The notes: a model not told the origin generated them from the sequence alone. DNA of 64,000 nucleotides from CAVQGF01 sp045807945 (GCA_045807945.1 JBJMGI010000084.1:1-64000); one strand, 5' to 3'. Positions 28,972 through 39,326 are shown, counted from the first letter of the stretch. Program-made: numbers and translations.

Positions 28972-29345
28972 CTCTCGAACAGATCCGCGCCTTTTGCATC
29001 TCGCTGCCGCATGTCACTGAAAAAGTGCAGTGGGGCGACGACCTCGTCTTCAAAGTCGGCGGCAAGATGTTCTGCGTCGCCTACACCGGAGTCCCAACGA
29101 ATTTTTCTTTTCGTCCCGATGATGAGCAGCGCTTCGAGTTGCTCGAGATCGAAGGCGTGATCCCGGCGCCCTATATGGCGCGAGCGGGGTGGGTTTCGGT
29201 GCGTGACATGAAAGCGGTGAATGCAGGCGAGCTCAAGAAGGGGATCAAATCTTCTTACGATTACTACTTCGCGAAACTGCCGAAGAAGGTTCAGGCGTCG
29301 CTCGCAGCCAAGCCGGCTAAGTCCTCCCGAACGCGCAAGGGTTGA
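28968..29345 (+). CDS. MmcQ/YjbR family protein
   Basis: This 125-residue protein starts RAFCISLPHVTEKVQWGDDLVFKVGGKMFC, the MmcQ/YjbR signature. Further family marks are FSFRPDDEQRFELL and WVSVRDMKAVNAGELKKGI, and the tail is basic. The family has a double-wing DNA-binding-like fold, but its role is not settled. It is the last gene of the tightly overlapping protease-GNAT-MmcQ unit. The 196 bases that follow hold no recognisable gene. Confidence 0.85.
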   Translation: MTLEQIRAFCISLPHVTEKVQWGDDLVFKVGGKMFCVAYTGVPTNFSFRPDDEQRFELLEIEGVIPAPYMARAGWVSVRDMKAVNAGELKKGIKSSYDYYFAKLPKKVQASLAAKPAKSSRTRKG

Positions 29346-29541
29346 CTCTCGCTAGTGGCCTAGGCTAGCCTCATAAAGTTCTGGACCGGTGATCAGGTTC
29401 GCCGGGCAGTGGACTCCCACACCAGCGGCAGAAATCGTAGCTAAATCATTGCAGATATTGAGCTTAGCTGCTGAAGCGTGGCACCGGAGTTTGCTTCTCC
29501 GAGTGAGCATCCAGAGTCGCTGAAAACAAAGAACTTACCCT

Positions 29542-30375
29542 ATGCTGCGCGCCATTTCCAGCTACGTGAACATCAAAGACCGGTTGCATCCCGGCCTGCT
29601 GGATGGCTACGCCCGCGCGGGCGCTGAGGCGGTCGAGATTTTTGCGGCCAAGGGACACTTCAATTACTCCGACCGCAGCCACGTGCGCGAGCTCGCCGGC
29701 TGGTTCAAAGACAGCGGAGTCAAGCTGAACTCGCTGCATTCGCCCATGTTTCGCGACGAGCACTGGAACGCGCACATGTCGGAGCCGATCAACTTCATCG
29801 ATCCTGACAAGCGGCAACGCTTCGAAGCGCTAGACGAGATTAAGCGCGCGCTGGAGGTCGCCGAGATACTGCCGTTCCGTTTTCTGGTGCAGCACATCGG
29901 CAACAGCAACGAATATTTTGACGAGCATAAGTTCGACCACGCCATGACCGCCATCGAGCACCTGCGCGCGTTCGCAAAGCCGCTCGGCGTGACCGTGCTG
30001 GTGGAGAACATCCCCAACGAACTTTCGACACCGGAGAAGCTGATGGAGCTGCTGCAGACCGCTCACTTTCAGGATGTTGGCGTCTGCTTCGACCTTGGCC
30101 ACGCGCACATGATGAGCCGCGTGCATCAGGCATTCGAGGTTCTGAAAGATCGCATCCGCTCGACGCACGTGCACGATAACGATGCCGCGCAAGACTCGCA
30201 CCTGCTTCCCGGTGACGGAACCATCGACTGGAGCGAGGCGATGTCGCTTCTGCAATCGGCGCCGCAAGCTCCGGCATTGCTGCTGGAACTCGATGGCGAG
30301 CGCGCCGGCGACATTGCGAAGAGCGCGGCGGCGACATTCAGCAAATTGGAATCGGCAGTCACAGCAGCAAAGTAA
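29542..30375 (+). CDS. Sugar phosphate isomerase/epimerase (AP endonuclease 2-like TIM barrel)
   Basis: The product has 277 residues. The barrel pattern includes [68 protein letters not shown] and [24 protein letters not shown]. The Glu, Asp/His and His residues in these match the metal site of the xylose-isomerase-like superfamily. The exact substrate is unknown; family members isomerise or epimerise sugars and keto-polyols. It lies 11 bases upstream of asnS and is probably co-transcribed. Confidence 0.88.
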   Translation: MLRAISSYVNIKDRLHPGLLDGYARAGAEAVEIFAAKGHFNYSDRSHVRELAGWFKDSGVKLNSLHSPMFRDEHWNAHMSEPINFIDPDKRQRFEALDEIKRALEVAEILPFRFLVQHIGNSNEYFDEHKFDHAMTAIEHLRAFAKPLGVTVLVENIPNELSTPEKLMELLQTAHFQDVGVCFDLGHAHMMSRVHQAFEVLKDRIRSTHVHDNDAAQDSHLLPGDGTIDWSEAMSLLQSAPQAPALLLELDGERAGDIAKSAAATFSKLESAVTAAK

Positions 30376-30386
30376 GAGATGTGAAT

Positions 30387-31733
30387 ATGGCCCAAGGGAC
30401 ACAAACAGCGACGGCCCGCGACGCAAGCATCGTCACCATCGGGCAGCACGTCGGCGAAGAAGTCACCATCAAAGGGTGGCTCTACAATCTGCGCGAGAGC
30501 GGGAAGCTCCTCTTTCCGATCTTCCGTGACGGCACAGGATTGATCCAAGGCGTGGTGCCGAAGAATGCCGTCTCGCCGGAATTGTTCGACCGCATCAAGA
30601 ACTTGACGCAGGAATCGAGCGTCATCGTGCGCGGCAAGGTGCGCGCGGAAAAACGCGCGGTCGGCGGTTTCGAACTCGACGTCGCGGATTTGGAAATTGT
30701 GCAGAAAGTTCCGGAAAGCGAGCCGTATCCGATCTCGCTGAAAGAACACGGAGTCGATTTCCTGATGGAGAACCGCCATCTCTGGGTGCGCTCGCCGCGC
30801 CAGGTTGCGATCCTGCGCATTCGCGCCGAGATCATCAAGGCGGCACGCGATTTCTTCGACGAGCGTGGCTTCACGTTGACCGATCCGCCGATTCTGACGC
30901 CGGCAGCCTGCGAAGGCACGAGCACACTCTTCGAAGTCGATTATTTTGACGATCAGGCTTATCTCACGCAGTCTGGACAGCTCTACATCGAAGCCACTGC
31001 TATGGCGCTGGGCAAGGTCTACTCGTTCGGTCCGACCTTCCGCGCGGAAAAATCAAAGACGCGCCGCCACCTGACCGAGTTCTGGATGGTCGAGCCGGAA
31101 GTCGCCTACGCCACGCTCGATGACGACATGGCGTTGGCCGAACAGTTCATCACGTTCATCGTCAAACGCGTGCTGGAGCGGCGGCGTTCTGAGCTTGAGA
31201 CGATCGGTCGCGACATTTCGAAGCTGGAGAAGATCGACACTCCTTTCCCTCGCATCACCTACACCGAAGCAGTGGAGATGCTGCAGAAGGGCTTCGATGA
31301 AGGCAAGCTGGAGAAGCGCTTCGAATGGGGCGGCGACCTCGGCTCTCCCGACGAGACTTACATATCTGAGAAGTTTGATCGGCCGGTGATGGTGCATCGC
31401 TATCCAGCCGTGGTGAAGGCGTTTTACATGGAGCCTGATCCGGAGAACCCGAAGACGGTGCTGTGCGTGGACGTGCTCGCGCCCGAAGGCTACGGCGAGA
31501 TCATCGGGGGCTCGCAGCGCATGGGAAATTACGAAGCGCTGCTGCAGAAGATCCGCGAACACAATCTTCCGGAAGAGGCGTTCAAGTGGTATCTCGACCT
31601 GCGAAAGTTCGGTGGAGTGCCGCACGCAGGATTTGGAATGGGTATTGAGCGGGCCGTAAGTTGGATCTGCGGCCTCGAGCATGTGCGCGAGACGATTCCG
31701 TTTGCAAGGACGCTGACAAGAATCTACCCGTAA
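30387..31733 (+). CDS. asnS: Asparagine-tRNA ligase
   Basis: This class II synthetase has 448 residues from ATG 30387; a GTG two codons upstream at 30381 is an alternative. The N-terminal OB anticodon domain ([18 protein letters not shown]) is followed by motif 2 [24 protein letters not shown] and motif 3 [27 protein letters not shown] at the end is typical of AsnRS rather than AspRS. It charges tRNA-Asn directly. The stop overlaps the following SnoaL-like start (TAATG). Confidence 0.93.
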   Translation: MAQGTQTATARDASIVTIGQHVGEEVTIKGWLYNLRESGKLLFPIFRDGTGLIQGVVPKNAVSPELFDRIKNLTQESSVIVRGKVRAEKRAVGGFELDVADLEIVQKVPESEPYPISLKEHGVDFLMENRHLWVRSPRQVAILRIRAEIIKAARDFFDERGFTLTDPPILTPAACEGTSTLFEVDYFDDQAYLTQSGQLYIEATAMALGKVYSFGPTFRAEKSKTRRHLTEFWMVEPEVAYATLDDDMALAEQFITFIVKRVLERRRSELETIGRDISKLEKIDTPFPRITYTEAVEMLQKGFDEGKLEKRFEWGGDLGSPDETYISEKFDRPVMVHRYPAVVKAFYMEPDPENPKTVLCVDVLAPEGYGEIIGGSQRMGNYEALLQKIREHNLPEEAFKWYLDLRKFGGVPHAGFGMGIERAVSWICGLEHVRETIPFARTLTRIYP

Positions 31734-32128
31734 TGTCGGAGAGGAACAAAGCTGTTGTGCGGCAATACGCGGAAGCGTTCAGCCGCGGGGACTTCGAGGC
31801 CATTCGCACTCTGTGCACGCCGGACTTCGTCGTAAGCGGCGTTATGGGCAAGGGCGATTTCGAAATGGCGCTCAAGATCTGGAACGCTTTGCGTCACGCC
31901 TTCGGCTTGCAACTAGAGATCGAGGACCTGATTGCTGAAGGCGACCGGGTCGCAGCCCGGTTCCTGGAATCGGGAACGTTTCGGCAACCATTTTTTGAGA
32001 AGCAGCCGACCGGCAAGAGTTATCGAGTGACCGCGATGGAATGGTTCGCTTGCCGGGACGGAAAGATTGCGGAGCGTTGGGGCGCGCGCGATTCGGCGAG
32101 CATCTTCAAGCAGCTCGGCGCGGAATAG
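31733..32128 (+). CDS. SnoaL-like / NTF2-fold small protein
   Basis: This 131-residue protein starts at the ATG that overlaps the asnS stop by one base. VRQYAEAFSRGDFEAIRTLCTPDFVV and the later VAARFLESGTFRQPFF and MEWFACRDGKIAERWGARDSAS match SnoaL-like polyketide-cyclase/ester-cyclase proteins with the NTF2 fold. The family binds small hydrophobic molecules, with diverse or unknown reactions. It lies between asnS and the arginase gene in the same orientation with tiny gaps, so it is probably co-transcribed. Confidence 0.83.
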   Translation: MSERNKAVVRQYAEAFSRGDFEAIRTLCTPDFVVSGVMGKGDFEMALKIWNALRHAFGLQLEIEDLIAEGDRVAARFLESGTFRQPFFEKQPTGKSYRVTAMEWFACRDGKIAERWGARDSASIFKQLGAE

Positions 32129-32143
32129 GAAGACAGAAAGAAT

Positions 32144-33115
32144 ATGGCGGAGACAACGACAACTGCAGCTCCAATAGCGCGCGAGAAGCGCGCATCAAAC
32201 GTCGTCGGAAAGAAGATACGTGTCATTGGTGTCCCGCTCGACCTTGGCCAGTCGCGCCGTGGTGTGGACATGGGGCCTTCCGCAGTCCGGGTTGCCGGTC
32301 TGGAAGCGAAGCTCGAAGCGCTCGGGCATGTTGTCGAGGACAGCGGCAACATCGCCGTTGCGATCCCGGAGCAGAAGAAGGAAGGCGATCCACACGCAAA
32401 GTATCTGAAGGAGATCGTCGCGACCTGCACGAAGGAAGCTGAGCTCGTGGTGAAAACTCTCGAAGCGGGGAAGACCCCGCTGGTTCTTGGCGGCGATCAC
32501 TCAGTCGCTGCCGGAACCGTTGCTGGCGTGGCCGAGTTCTATCGCCGGCAGAACCAGAAGGTCGGGCTCATCTGGATCGACGCGCACAGCGACATCAACA
32601 CGCCCGACACTTCGCCGAGCGGCAACGTGCACGGCATGCCGCTGGCCGCGATCATGGGCCTCGGCCCCAGCGATCTCGGCAACATCTTTAATTTCTCGCC
32701 TAAGGTCGCGCCAGAGAATTGCGTGCTGGTCGGCATCCGCGATGTGGACGATCGCGAGAAAGAAAATATCCGCAACACCGGGGTCGAGGTCTACACCATG
32801 CGCGACATCGATGAACGCGGCATGCGCACGGTGATGGAAGAGGCGCTGCGCGCCGCAGGCCGCGGCACCGCCGGTTATCACGTCTCGCTCGACATGGATT
32901 GGATCGATCCCGAGGACGCGCCCGGAGTGGGCACGCCGGTGCAGGGAGGCGCGACCTATCGCGAAGCCCACCTCGCGATGGAGATCATCGCCGATCACGG
33001 CCGCATGACCAGCTTCGAGATTGTCGAAGTGAATCCGGTGATCGATGAGCACAACGCCACGGCTATGCTGGCAGTCGAGCTCGCGGTATCGGTGTTCGGG
33101 AAGAAGATTCTCTAA
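32144..33115 (+). CDS. rocF: Arginase
   Basis: This 323-residue member of the ureohydrolase family has all manganese-ligand motifs: GGDHSVAAGT, DAHSDINTPDTSPSGNVHG and SLDMDWIDPEDAPGVGTPV. The SGNVHGMPLA segment favours arginase over agmatinase. It hydrolyses arginine to ornithine and urea. An N-terminal tail of about 25 residues precedes the core. No urease or ornithine pathway gene is next to it. Confidence 0.93.
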   Translation: MAETTTTAAPIAREKRASNVVGKKIRVIGVPLDLGQSRRGVDMGPSAVRVAGLEAKLEALGHVVEDSGNIAVAIPEQKKEGDPHAKYLKEIVATCTKEAELVVKTLEAGKTPLVLGGDHSVAAGTVAGVAEFYRRQNQKVGLIWIDAHSDINTPDTSPSGNVHGMPLAAIMGLGPSDLGNIFNFSPKVAPENCVLVGIRDVDDREKENIRNTGVEVYTMRDIDERGMRTVMEEALRAAGRGTAGYHVSLDMDWIDPEDAPGVGTPVQGGATYREAHLAMEIIADHGRMTSFEIVEVNPVIDEHNATAMLAVELAVSVFGKKIL

Positions 33116-33172
33116 GCTCAAGCTAAGTGTCAGGCGGCGTTCTCGTCCGGCTCTGATAATCTGTTGCCCTTC

Positions 33173-34612
33173 GTGCCTGACAACCAACCAGAAACAGCAC
33201 CAGCGGGCGATTCTCATCGCGGACTTTTGCTCGCCAGTGCGCTCCTTACTGTCGTCGGCGGCTGGATGCGTTTTCGCGGCGCGCTCAATGACCTCTGGCT
33301 CGACGAGCTGATCTCCATTCACAACGCGAAGACACTGCAGAATATCTGGCAGGTGTTCACCGGCATACACGCCGACAACAATCATTATCTGAATACTGTG
33401 TGGCTGTATCTGGTCGGTGACGGCGATTCGGCGTTGCGCTATCGCATGTTGTCGCTGGCTTTTGGAGTCGCCTCAATCCCGGCGGCATTCTGGGCGGTCG
33501 CAAAGCGCTCGCGGACTGTCCAGATAGTCTTCACCTGCCTGGTCGCGTTCTCGTATCCGCTGGTGCATTTCTCGTCGGAAGCCCGCGGCTATAGCGGAGC
33601 CATCTTCGCGGGGCTGCTGGCCTTCGGCGCATTGGAAGGGTGGCAGTCTGAAGAACAGGCTCAGGGAAGGTGGGTGGCACTCTTCGGTGTCGCCGTGTGT
33701 CTCGGGATCCTCTTCCACCTCACGTTCATATTCGTCTGGACCGCACTTGCAGCCTGGTCGCTGGCGGCGGTCTCTCCGCTTACGTGGCTGGCATTTCGCC
33801 GCTGGACCGCGCTACACGCCGCGCCGGCGCTGCTGTTTATAGTGCTCGGCTGGGCGGATCTGCGCCATCTCTCGACGCTGGGCGGCCCTCGTTATGGCCG
33901 CGCATACGTGGTCGCGCGACTTGCGGCACTATCGCTGGGATGGCCGTTGCGAGATGGCTGGAGCGTCGGGATCCTCGCTGCTCCGCTCGCCGCCCTCGGA
34001 TCGTGGACGCTGTTGCGGATGCGACGCCTGGGCGATCGCAGCTGGATCTTCTTCGCCGTCCTGCTGATATTGCCCGTCTTCTTTTTGCTGGCAGTGCATC
34101 CGGAGGTCACCTTCCCGCGATACTTCATGGTGATCGTCCCGTTCGCATATCTGTTGCTCGCGCTGGCAGGCAGCAACTTGCGGCCCATGATCTGGTCGGT
34201 GCTGCTGGCGATTTTTGTCGCGGGAAATCTGTATCTCTATGCCAGTTTCCTTAGAGTAGGGCGGGGCGACTTTTCATCCGCGCTTTCGACCATCGTTCGT
34301 CGCACGCAACCCAAGACCATCGTCATTGCGAGCGACAACGATTACCGCTCCGGCATTGAGCTCGAGTACTACCAGCGGCAGCTTCCGCCCGGGCGCGAGC
34401 TCGTGTTCGTCCAGCACGAGCAACTTCGGCAGGCGACTCCGGAGTGGGTGGTCCTGCATCGCGAGGCGCTCGATCCTGCAACACCGACAACTTTGGTCCA
34501 AGGCGACAAACAATGGGAGAAGATTGCATCATTCCCGTGCTCCGAACTCTCCGGGCAAGTCTGGGTCCTTTATCAACTGCAGGCGCACGCCGCTTCGGGG
34601 CGGGGAAGATAG
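33173..34612 (+). CDS. GT39-like (PMT/ArnT-type) membrane glycosyltransferase
   Basis: This polytopic membrane protein has about 479 residues, from GTG 33173 or TTG 33164. The first periplasmic loop has LWLDELISIHNAKT, with an acidic pair like the DE motif of PMT/ArnT-type GT-C enzymes. Ten or so hydrophobic segments follow, then a soluble C-terminal domain (from about 380) with VIASDNDYRSGIELEYYQRQLPPG. It probably transfers a sugar from a polyprenyl-phosphate donor in the periplasm. The acceptor is unknown. Confidence 0.78.
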   Translation: MPDNQPETAPAGDSHRGLLLASALLTVVGGWMRFRGALNDLWLDELISIHNAKTLQNIWQVFTGIHADNNHYLNTVWLYLVGDGDSALRYRMLSLAFGVASIPAAFWAVAKRSRTVQIVFTCLVAFSYPLVHFSSEARGYSGAIFAGLLAFGALEGWQSEEQAQGRWVALFGVAVCLGILFHLTFIFVWTALAAWSLAAVSPLTWLAFRRWTALHAAPALLFIVLGWADLRHLSTLGGPRYGRAYVVARLAALSLGWPLRDGWSVGILAAPLAALGSWTLLRMRRLGDRSWIFFAVLLILPVFFLLAVHPEVTFPRYFMVIVPFAYLLLALAGSNLRPMIWSVLLAIFVAGNLYLYASFLRVGRGDFSSALSTIVRRTQPKTIVIASDNDYRSGIELEYYQRQLPPGRELVFVQHEQLRQATPEWVVLHREALDPATPTTLVQGDKQWEKIASFPCSELSGQVWVLYQLQAHAASGRGR

Positions 34613-34653
34613 AATGCATGTTCTACTATTTTTCTTAAGGTGATCGCGCACTC

Positions 34654-35835
34654 ATGAGCAAGAAACTTCGGGTAGGGATTCTTTTTGGCGGGCGTAGCGG
34701 AGAGCACGAGATATCGCTGCTCTCGGCGGCATCGGTGCTCGATGCCATCGACAAAGACAAATACGAAGTCGTTCCCATTGGCATCACCAAAGAAGGGCGC
34801 TGGGTGACTTCGTCGCACGCGGAGAATCTGCTGCGTGGAAAGAAAGTGGACGACAAGCATCTGCGCGCAGGCGACCCAGCGGCAACGTCGGCTGCCGCGG
34901 TGCTCGCCTCCGGCGATGCCATGATCGTGCCTCCGGTTCCGGCGGCCGATTCGCTCGTGCCTTTCCAATCTGACCATAGCCCCGCTACCAGTGAGAACTC
35001 GGTCAACGTGGACGTGATTTTCCCCGTGATGCACGGCACCTTCGCCGAAGACGGCACCATCCAAGGCCTGCTTGAACTTGCAGACATCGCCTACGTCGGC
35101 GCGGGCGTGCTCGGCTCCGCCGCCGGCATGGACAAAGACATCATGAAGCAGCTCTTCAAGGCTGCCGGATTGCCTATCGTGAAACACGTCACCGTATTGC
35201 GCAGCCAGTGGCAACGCGATCCAAAAAAAGTGCGGCGCGAGATCGAGAAGAAGCTGAAGTATCCAGTGTTCGTGAAGCCTGCGAACCTGGGGTCCTCGGT
35301 GGGGATATCGAAAGCGCACGACAGCAAAGAGCTTCCCGCCGCCATGGACGAAGCCGCGAGCTTCGACCGCAAGATCGTCATCGAGCAAGGCGTGGGCGGA
35401 AAAAAGAAGAAGGCGCGCGAGATCGAGTGCTCCGTGCTTGGCAATGACGATCCACAGGCCAGCGTTGCAGGCGAGATCGTGCCATCGGCCGAGTTCTACG
35501 ACTACAAAGCCAAATATCAGGACGTCGGCTCGCAACTGCTTATACCTGCGAAGATCAGCAAGTCGCAGATGAAAAAGGTGCAAGAAATGGCCATCGCTGC
35601 GTTCAAAGCAGTGGATTGCTCGGGCCTGGCACGCGTGGACTTTCTGATGGAGCCCGGCGCGAACGGAAAGCTCTACTTGAACGAGATCAATACCATGCCG
35701 GGATTCACCTCTATCAGCATGTATCCCAAGCTGTGGAAGGCCACTGGTATTGAGTACGCCGATTTGATCGACCAGCTGATCGAGCTGGGGTTGGCGCGCC
35801 ACGCCGACAAGAAGAAGAACCGCTACACGAAATGA
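34654..35835 (+). CDS. ddl: D-alanine-D-alanine ligase
   Basis: This 393-residue ATP-grasp enzyme shows VGILFGGRSGEHEISLLSAASV at the N-terminus, VMHGTFAEDGTIQGLLE, the phosphate-binding VKPANLGSSVGISKA, IECSVLGND, and the metal site LARVDFLMEPGANGKLYLNEINTMPGFT. It makes the D-Ala-D-Ala dipeptide of peptidoglycan in the cytoplasm. The active-site Tyr/Phe region reads FYDYKAKYQ, which is the D-Ala (vancomycin-sensitive) type rather than D-Lac. Confidence 0.95.
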   Translation: MSKKLRVGILFGGRSGEHEISLLSAASVLDAIDKDKYEVVPIGITKEGRWVTSSHAENLLRGKKVDDKHLRAGDPAATSAAAVLASGDAMIVPPVPAADSLVPFQSDHSPATSENSVNVDVIFPVMHGTFAEDGTIQGLLELADIAYVGAGVLGSAAGMDKDIMKQLFKAAGLPIVKHVTVLRSQWQRDPKKVRREIEKKLKYPVFVKPANLGSSVGISKAHDSKELPAAMDEAASFDRKIVIEQGVGGKKKKAREIECSVLGNDDPQASVAGEIVPSAEFYDYKAKYQDVGSQLLIPAKISKSQMKKVQEMAIAAFKAVDCSGLARVDFLMEPGANGKLYLNEINTMPGFTSISMYPKLWKATGIEYADLIDQLIELGLARHADKKKNRYTK

Positions 35836-35851
35836 TTTACAGGAGCCGACG

Positions 35852-36634
35852 TTGGCTGTAGAGCGCAGTCTCGGATTGAAGATCTTGTTGGGCGTCAGCC
35901 TGCTGCTGATTGGCGGAATATTTTTCGTCCCGCCTATCGCGCAGCCCGCGTCCTACCATCATTTTTCTGACGCTCGAGCGATGGCGGGAGTCCCGAACGC
36001 GCTGAATGTATTATCGAATGCTGGTTTTCTGTTCGTCGGTATCGCCGGGCTTTGGTTCTTGTTTCGACGCCAATTGTTCATCACGACAGAAGAGCGGCTT
36101 CCATACATTGTTTTGTTTTGCGGCGTTCTCTTGACGACTTTTGGCTCTTCTTATTACCACTGGTCGCCGTCCGACAAAACATTGTTCTGGGATCGCATGC
36201 CGATGACGTTCGGCTTCATGGGATTCTTCGGGGGCTGCGTCGGCGAGCGCATCAGCCCGAGGGCTGGGCGACTGTTCTTGTCGCCGCTCGTTGTGATCGG
36301 CGTAGCCAGCGTTTTCTATTGGCAGTGGTCGGGTGACCTCAGGCCTTACGTTCTCGTTCAGTTCTATCCGCTGCTTGCGATCCCCCTCATGATGGCGCTG
36401 TTCAAGCCGCGCTACACGCGAGGCGGAGACATTCTTTTTGCTCTGGCCTTATATGTCGCAGCCAAATTCTGTGAGTCCTATGACGGCGCCATTTACGGAC
36501 GCCTGCGGTTTGTAAGCGGCCACAGCATCAAGCACCTGCTGGCGGCGCTTGCGTCATTTGTCTTGCTTAGGATGTTGTATCTGCGTCAGCCCAGCGAGCA
36601 ACCGGCCCGCCTCGCCGCGAGCGGGCGGCTATAA
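35852..36634 (+). CDS. Alkaline ceramidase-like (CREST superfamily) membrane protein
   Basis: This 260-residue polytopic protein starts at TTG with AGGAG upstream. HHFSDARAMAGVPNALNVLSN in the first loop, SSYYHWSPSDKTLFWDRMPMT in the middle and GHSIKHLLAALASF near the C-terminus supply the Ser/His/Asp/His set of the alkaline ceramidase/CREST superfamily, whose members are zinc hydrolases of membrane lipids. It could hydrolyse a ceramide-like or other amide lipid. It follows ddl by 16 bases. Confidence 0.82.
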   Translation: MAVERSLGLKILLGVSLLLIGGIFFVPPIAQPASYHHFSDARAMAGVPNALNVLSNAGFLFVGIAGLWFLFRRQLFITTEERLPYIVLFCGVLLTTFGSSYYHWSPSDKTLFWDRMPMTFGFMGFFGGCVGERISPRAGRLFLSPLVVIGVASVFYWQWSGDLRPYVLVQFYPLLAIPLMMALFKPRYTRGGDILFALALYVAAKFCESYDGAIYGRLRFVSGHSIKHLLAALASFVLLRMLYLRQPSEQPARLAASGRL

Positions 36635-36684
36635 TCAGTCGGCGTGTAGCCGTGATCGGCTGCGCGGTGTCTAATAGAAAAGCC

Positions 36685-37128
36685 ATGTCCCTGCTAGACG
36701 CACCTGCGTACGACGAAGCGCGCGAAAAGCGCCGGCGCAAGATCATCATCATTGTTGTGATTGCGGTGCTGGTCATCGCCGCGTTGGGATGGTACTTCCG
36801 CCATTTCCGCCAGGAACGCGAAGTGTCAGCATTCTTCACGGCGCTCGAGCAGAAGGATTTCGCGAAGGCGTACGGCATCTACTACAACGACCCCGACTGG
36901 AAGCAGCACCCCGATCGGCACAAAGAGTATCCGCTGAATGATTTTGAGCGCGACTGGGGCCCGTCGGGAGACTTTGGCTACATCACCAGCCACAAGATCG
37001 CAGGCTCAGAGACAGGGAAAAGCCCGAGCAACGGCGTGATCGTCTTCGTGAAGGTGAATGACCGTCCGGAAGCGACGCGCATGTTTGTAGACGACAAAAA
37101 TCACACGCTGACTCTCTGGCCGTTCTAG
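36685..37128 (+). CDS. Single-pass membrane protein of unknown function
   Basis: The product has 147 residues from ATG 36685; an upstream in-frame start at 36652 would add eleven residues and lacks support. A basic cytoplasmic N-terminus (AREKRRRK) precedes one membrane helix (about 18-36). The outer domain of 110 residues (EVSAFFTALEQKDFAKAYGIYYNDPDWKQ) resembles small NTF2/DUF4878-like helical-sheet folds. No function is known. Its stop overlaps the convergent fabD gene by four bases. Confidence 0.72.
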   Translation: MSLLDAPAYDEAREKRRRKIIIIVVIAVLVIAALGWYFRHFRQEREVSAFFTALEQKDFAKAYGIYYNDPDWKQHPDRHKEYPLNDFERDWGPSGDFGYITSHKIAGSETGKSPSNGVIVFVKVNDRPEATRMFVDDKNHTLTLWPF

Positions 37129-38090
37129 AGCAGGCTGTCGGCGATCGGCTGCTCGTCTTCTGTCAGTTTTCCCGTTGCTTTGATCAACGAATTTTCGTCT
37201 TCGACGTTGACGCACGTCTGCGCGCGGTCGATCTGCCGCATTAGGCCGCACAAAACTTTTCCTGGCCCGACTTCGACGAACGTGCCGATGTCTCCGGCAA
37301 TAGCTGTTTGCATGCACTTCACCCACTGCACCGCTCCGATCACCTGCCGTATGAGCGCGTCGCGCGACCCGGCGGCGCTGTCTTTCGCGGCGCCGTCAAT
37401 GTTGGTGATGACCGGGATTTTGGGATCGTGGAAAGCCAGCCGATCCAAATCCTCGGCTAAGCGTTCCTCGGCAGGACTCATCAGCGCGCAATGGAATGGC
37501 GCGCTTACTTGCAGCATCACCGCGCGTTTGGCGCCACGTTCCTTGGCGAGTTCGGCGGCGCGTTCCACCGCACCTTTGCTGCCGGAGATGACGATCTGCT
37601 CAGGAGAGTTGATGTTCGCAGCCTGGCAGACTTCTCCTTGCGCGGCTTCGTTGCAAACCGCTGCAACTGCTTCCGGAGCCATGCCGAGGATCGCTGCCAT
37701 AGCTCCAACGCCGACGGGCACGGCTTCCTGCATGTAGCGTCCACGACTGCGCACGGTGCGCACCGCGTCTGAAAACGAGAGTGTTCCCGCGGCGACATGG
37801 GCGGAGTATTCGCCAAGCGAGTGGCCTGCCACCACCGCGGGGGTAAATCCTTTTCCATGCAGAACGCGGAAGGCTGCGACAGAGACCGTGAGGATTGCGG
37901 GCTGCGTGATCTCGGTGAGCTTCAATTTCTCTTCTGGCCCGTTGAAGCAAAGGTCAGAGATTTTGTAACCGAGCGCCTCATCGGCTTCTTCAAACGTCTG
38001 CTTCGCGATGGGAAATTTTTCGGCGAGGTCTTTGCCCATGCCGACTGCTTGCGAGCCTTGTCCAGGGAAGATGAATGCGAGCTTTTGCAT
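37125..38090 (-). CDS. fabD: Malonyl-CoA:ACP transacylase
   Basis: The product has 321 residues. FPGQGSQAVGMG at the N-terminus, the nucleophile motif GHSLGEYSAH, QVSAPFHCALM with the catalytic His, and TNIDG and VEVGPGKVL follow the FabD order. It loads malonyl groups onto ACP for fatty acid synthesis. It is the last gene of the minus-strand yceD-rpmF-plsX-fabD cluster. Confidence 0.95.
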   Translation of the reverse strand: MQKLAFIFPGQGSQAVGMGKDLAEKFPIAKQTFEEADEALGYKISDLCFNGPEEKLKLTEITQPAILTVSVAAFRVLHGKGFTPAVVAGHSLGEYSAHVAAGTLSFSDAVRTVRSRGRYMQEAVPVGVGAMAAILGMAPEAVAAVCNEAAQGEVCQAANINSPEQIVISGSKGAVERAAELAKERGAKRAVMLQVSAPFHCALMSPAEERLAEDLDRLAFHDPKIPVITNIDGAAKDSAAGSRDALIRQVIGAVQWVKCMQTAIAGDIGTFVEVGPGKVLCGLMRQIDRAQTCVNVEDENSLIKATGKLTEDEQPIADSLL

Positions 38091-38116
38091 AGTCCTCGTT
38101 GAGTTATGTGGGGGAT

Positions 38117-39295
38117 TTAGGCGTTGGCGGCGTCTTCAGAAGCTTCTACGAGTTCTGCTGCGCCGTTCGGATCGGCGGAAACGCGAGCCAGTTCCTGCTC
38201 AATGCGCTGATTGATCCCGCGGACGGCAAACTCTGCCGCTACGCGTATCGCGTTCTTGATGGCGTTTGCGTTCGAGGAGCCGTGGCTCACGATCGCAACG
38301 CCCTTCAGCCCCAGCAGCGGAGCCCCGCCGTACTCGGTGTAATCGAGTCGCTTCTTGAAATCGTTGAATGCCTCGCGCGAGAGCAGAAAGCCGACCTGGC
38401 GAGTGATCGTCTCTTGTAGCGATTCTTTCAGCAGCGCGCGTACGGTCGAGACCAGGCCTTCGGAAACTTTCAATGCGACGTTCCCTACGAAGCCATCGCA
38501 GACGATCACATCCGCCTTGCCGTTGTAGAGATCCCGGCCTTCCACATTTCCGATGAAGTTGATCGGCAGCGCCTTCAATCGCGGGAAAGCTTCGCGCGTA
38601 AGCTCGTTGCCTTTGCTTTCTTCTTCGCCGACGGAAAGCAATCCGACGCGCGGCTGCTTGGTGCGGAAGATGCGTCGCGAATAAATCTCGCCCATCACGG
38701 CGAACTGCTCCAAGTTGTGGGCTTTAGAATCCACGTTGGCGCCAACGTCAAGCATCACGGCGACGGTTCCAGCTTGCGTGGGGAAGACTGCAGCGATAGC
38801 TGGGCGGTCCACGCCCGGAAGAGTACCGAGCACCATCTTGGCGGTGGCCATCATGGCGCCGGTATTGCCGGCGCTGATGAATCCTGCGGCGCGGCCTTCG
38901 CGCACCAGCCGCAGTCCCACACGCATGCTGGAATCGCGCTTGCTCCGGACGGCAGTCGCTGCCTTCTCGTCCATGCTGATGACTTGTGTGGCGTTGACGA
39001 TCTCGATCGGCAGCCGTGCGGCGGCAGGATGGAGCGCGAGTTCTTCGCGAATCTGCTGCTCAGGGCCGACCAGAATGACCTTCGCGAGGCCAAGCTTGGC
39101 TGCCTGGATCGCGCCCTCGACTTCAGGCTTGGGAGCGCGGTCTGAGCCCATCGCGTCTACCGCGACAGTGACCGGCTCACCCTTTCCGCGCAACAGGTTC
39201 TCAGAAGAAAAAGCCGCCCGCGCAAGCGCGCTCCAGCGGCTATCCATCATGCGCGAGAGGCCCTTTTTTTTGCGGGCGGGGCGGGCGTTATGCAA
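38117..39295 (-). CDS. plsX: Phosphate acyltransferase PlsX
   Basis: The product has up to 392 residues. The family core starts at [21 protein letters not shown] (about residue 42), so the true start may be internal, such as the Met-Met near 39250. Further motifs are [62 protein letters not shown] and [22 protein letters not shown]. It makes acyl-phosphate from acyl-ACP for phospholipid synthesis. It lies between rpmF and fabD in the conserved order. Confidence 0.94.
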   Translation of the reverse strand: MHNARPARKKKGLSRMMDSRWSALARAAFSSENLLRGKGEPVTVAVDAMGSDRAPKPEVEGAIQAAKLGLAKVILVGPEQQIREELALHPAAARLPIEIVNATQVISMDEKAATAVRSKRDSSMRVGLRLVREGRAAGFISAGNTGAMMATAKMVLGTLPGVDRPAIAAVFPTQAGTVAVMLDVGANVDSKAHNLEQFAVMGEIYSRRIFRTKQPRVGLLSVGEEESKGNELTREAFPRLKALPINFIGNVEGRDLYNGKADVIVCDGFVGNVALKVSEGLVSTVRALLKESLQETITRQVGFLLSREAFNDFKKRLDYTEYGGAPLLGLKGVAIVSHGSSNANAIKNAIRVAAEFAVRGINQRIEQELARVSADPNGAAELVEASEDAANA

Positions 39296-39326
39296 GTGAG
39301 GACCGTCCTTTGCGGGGAGTGACGGG

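Noticed and set aside
29346..29541. Repeated CTAG/GCTAGC sequences as an attachment site
   Set aside because: The short palindromes do not form a repeat pair, and no integrase or flanking duplication is present.
34573..35802. 409-codon open frame opposite ddl
   Set aside because: Antisense shadow of ddl with no recognisable domain and no ribosome-binding site.
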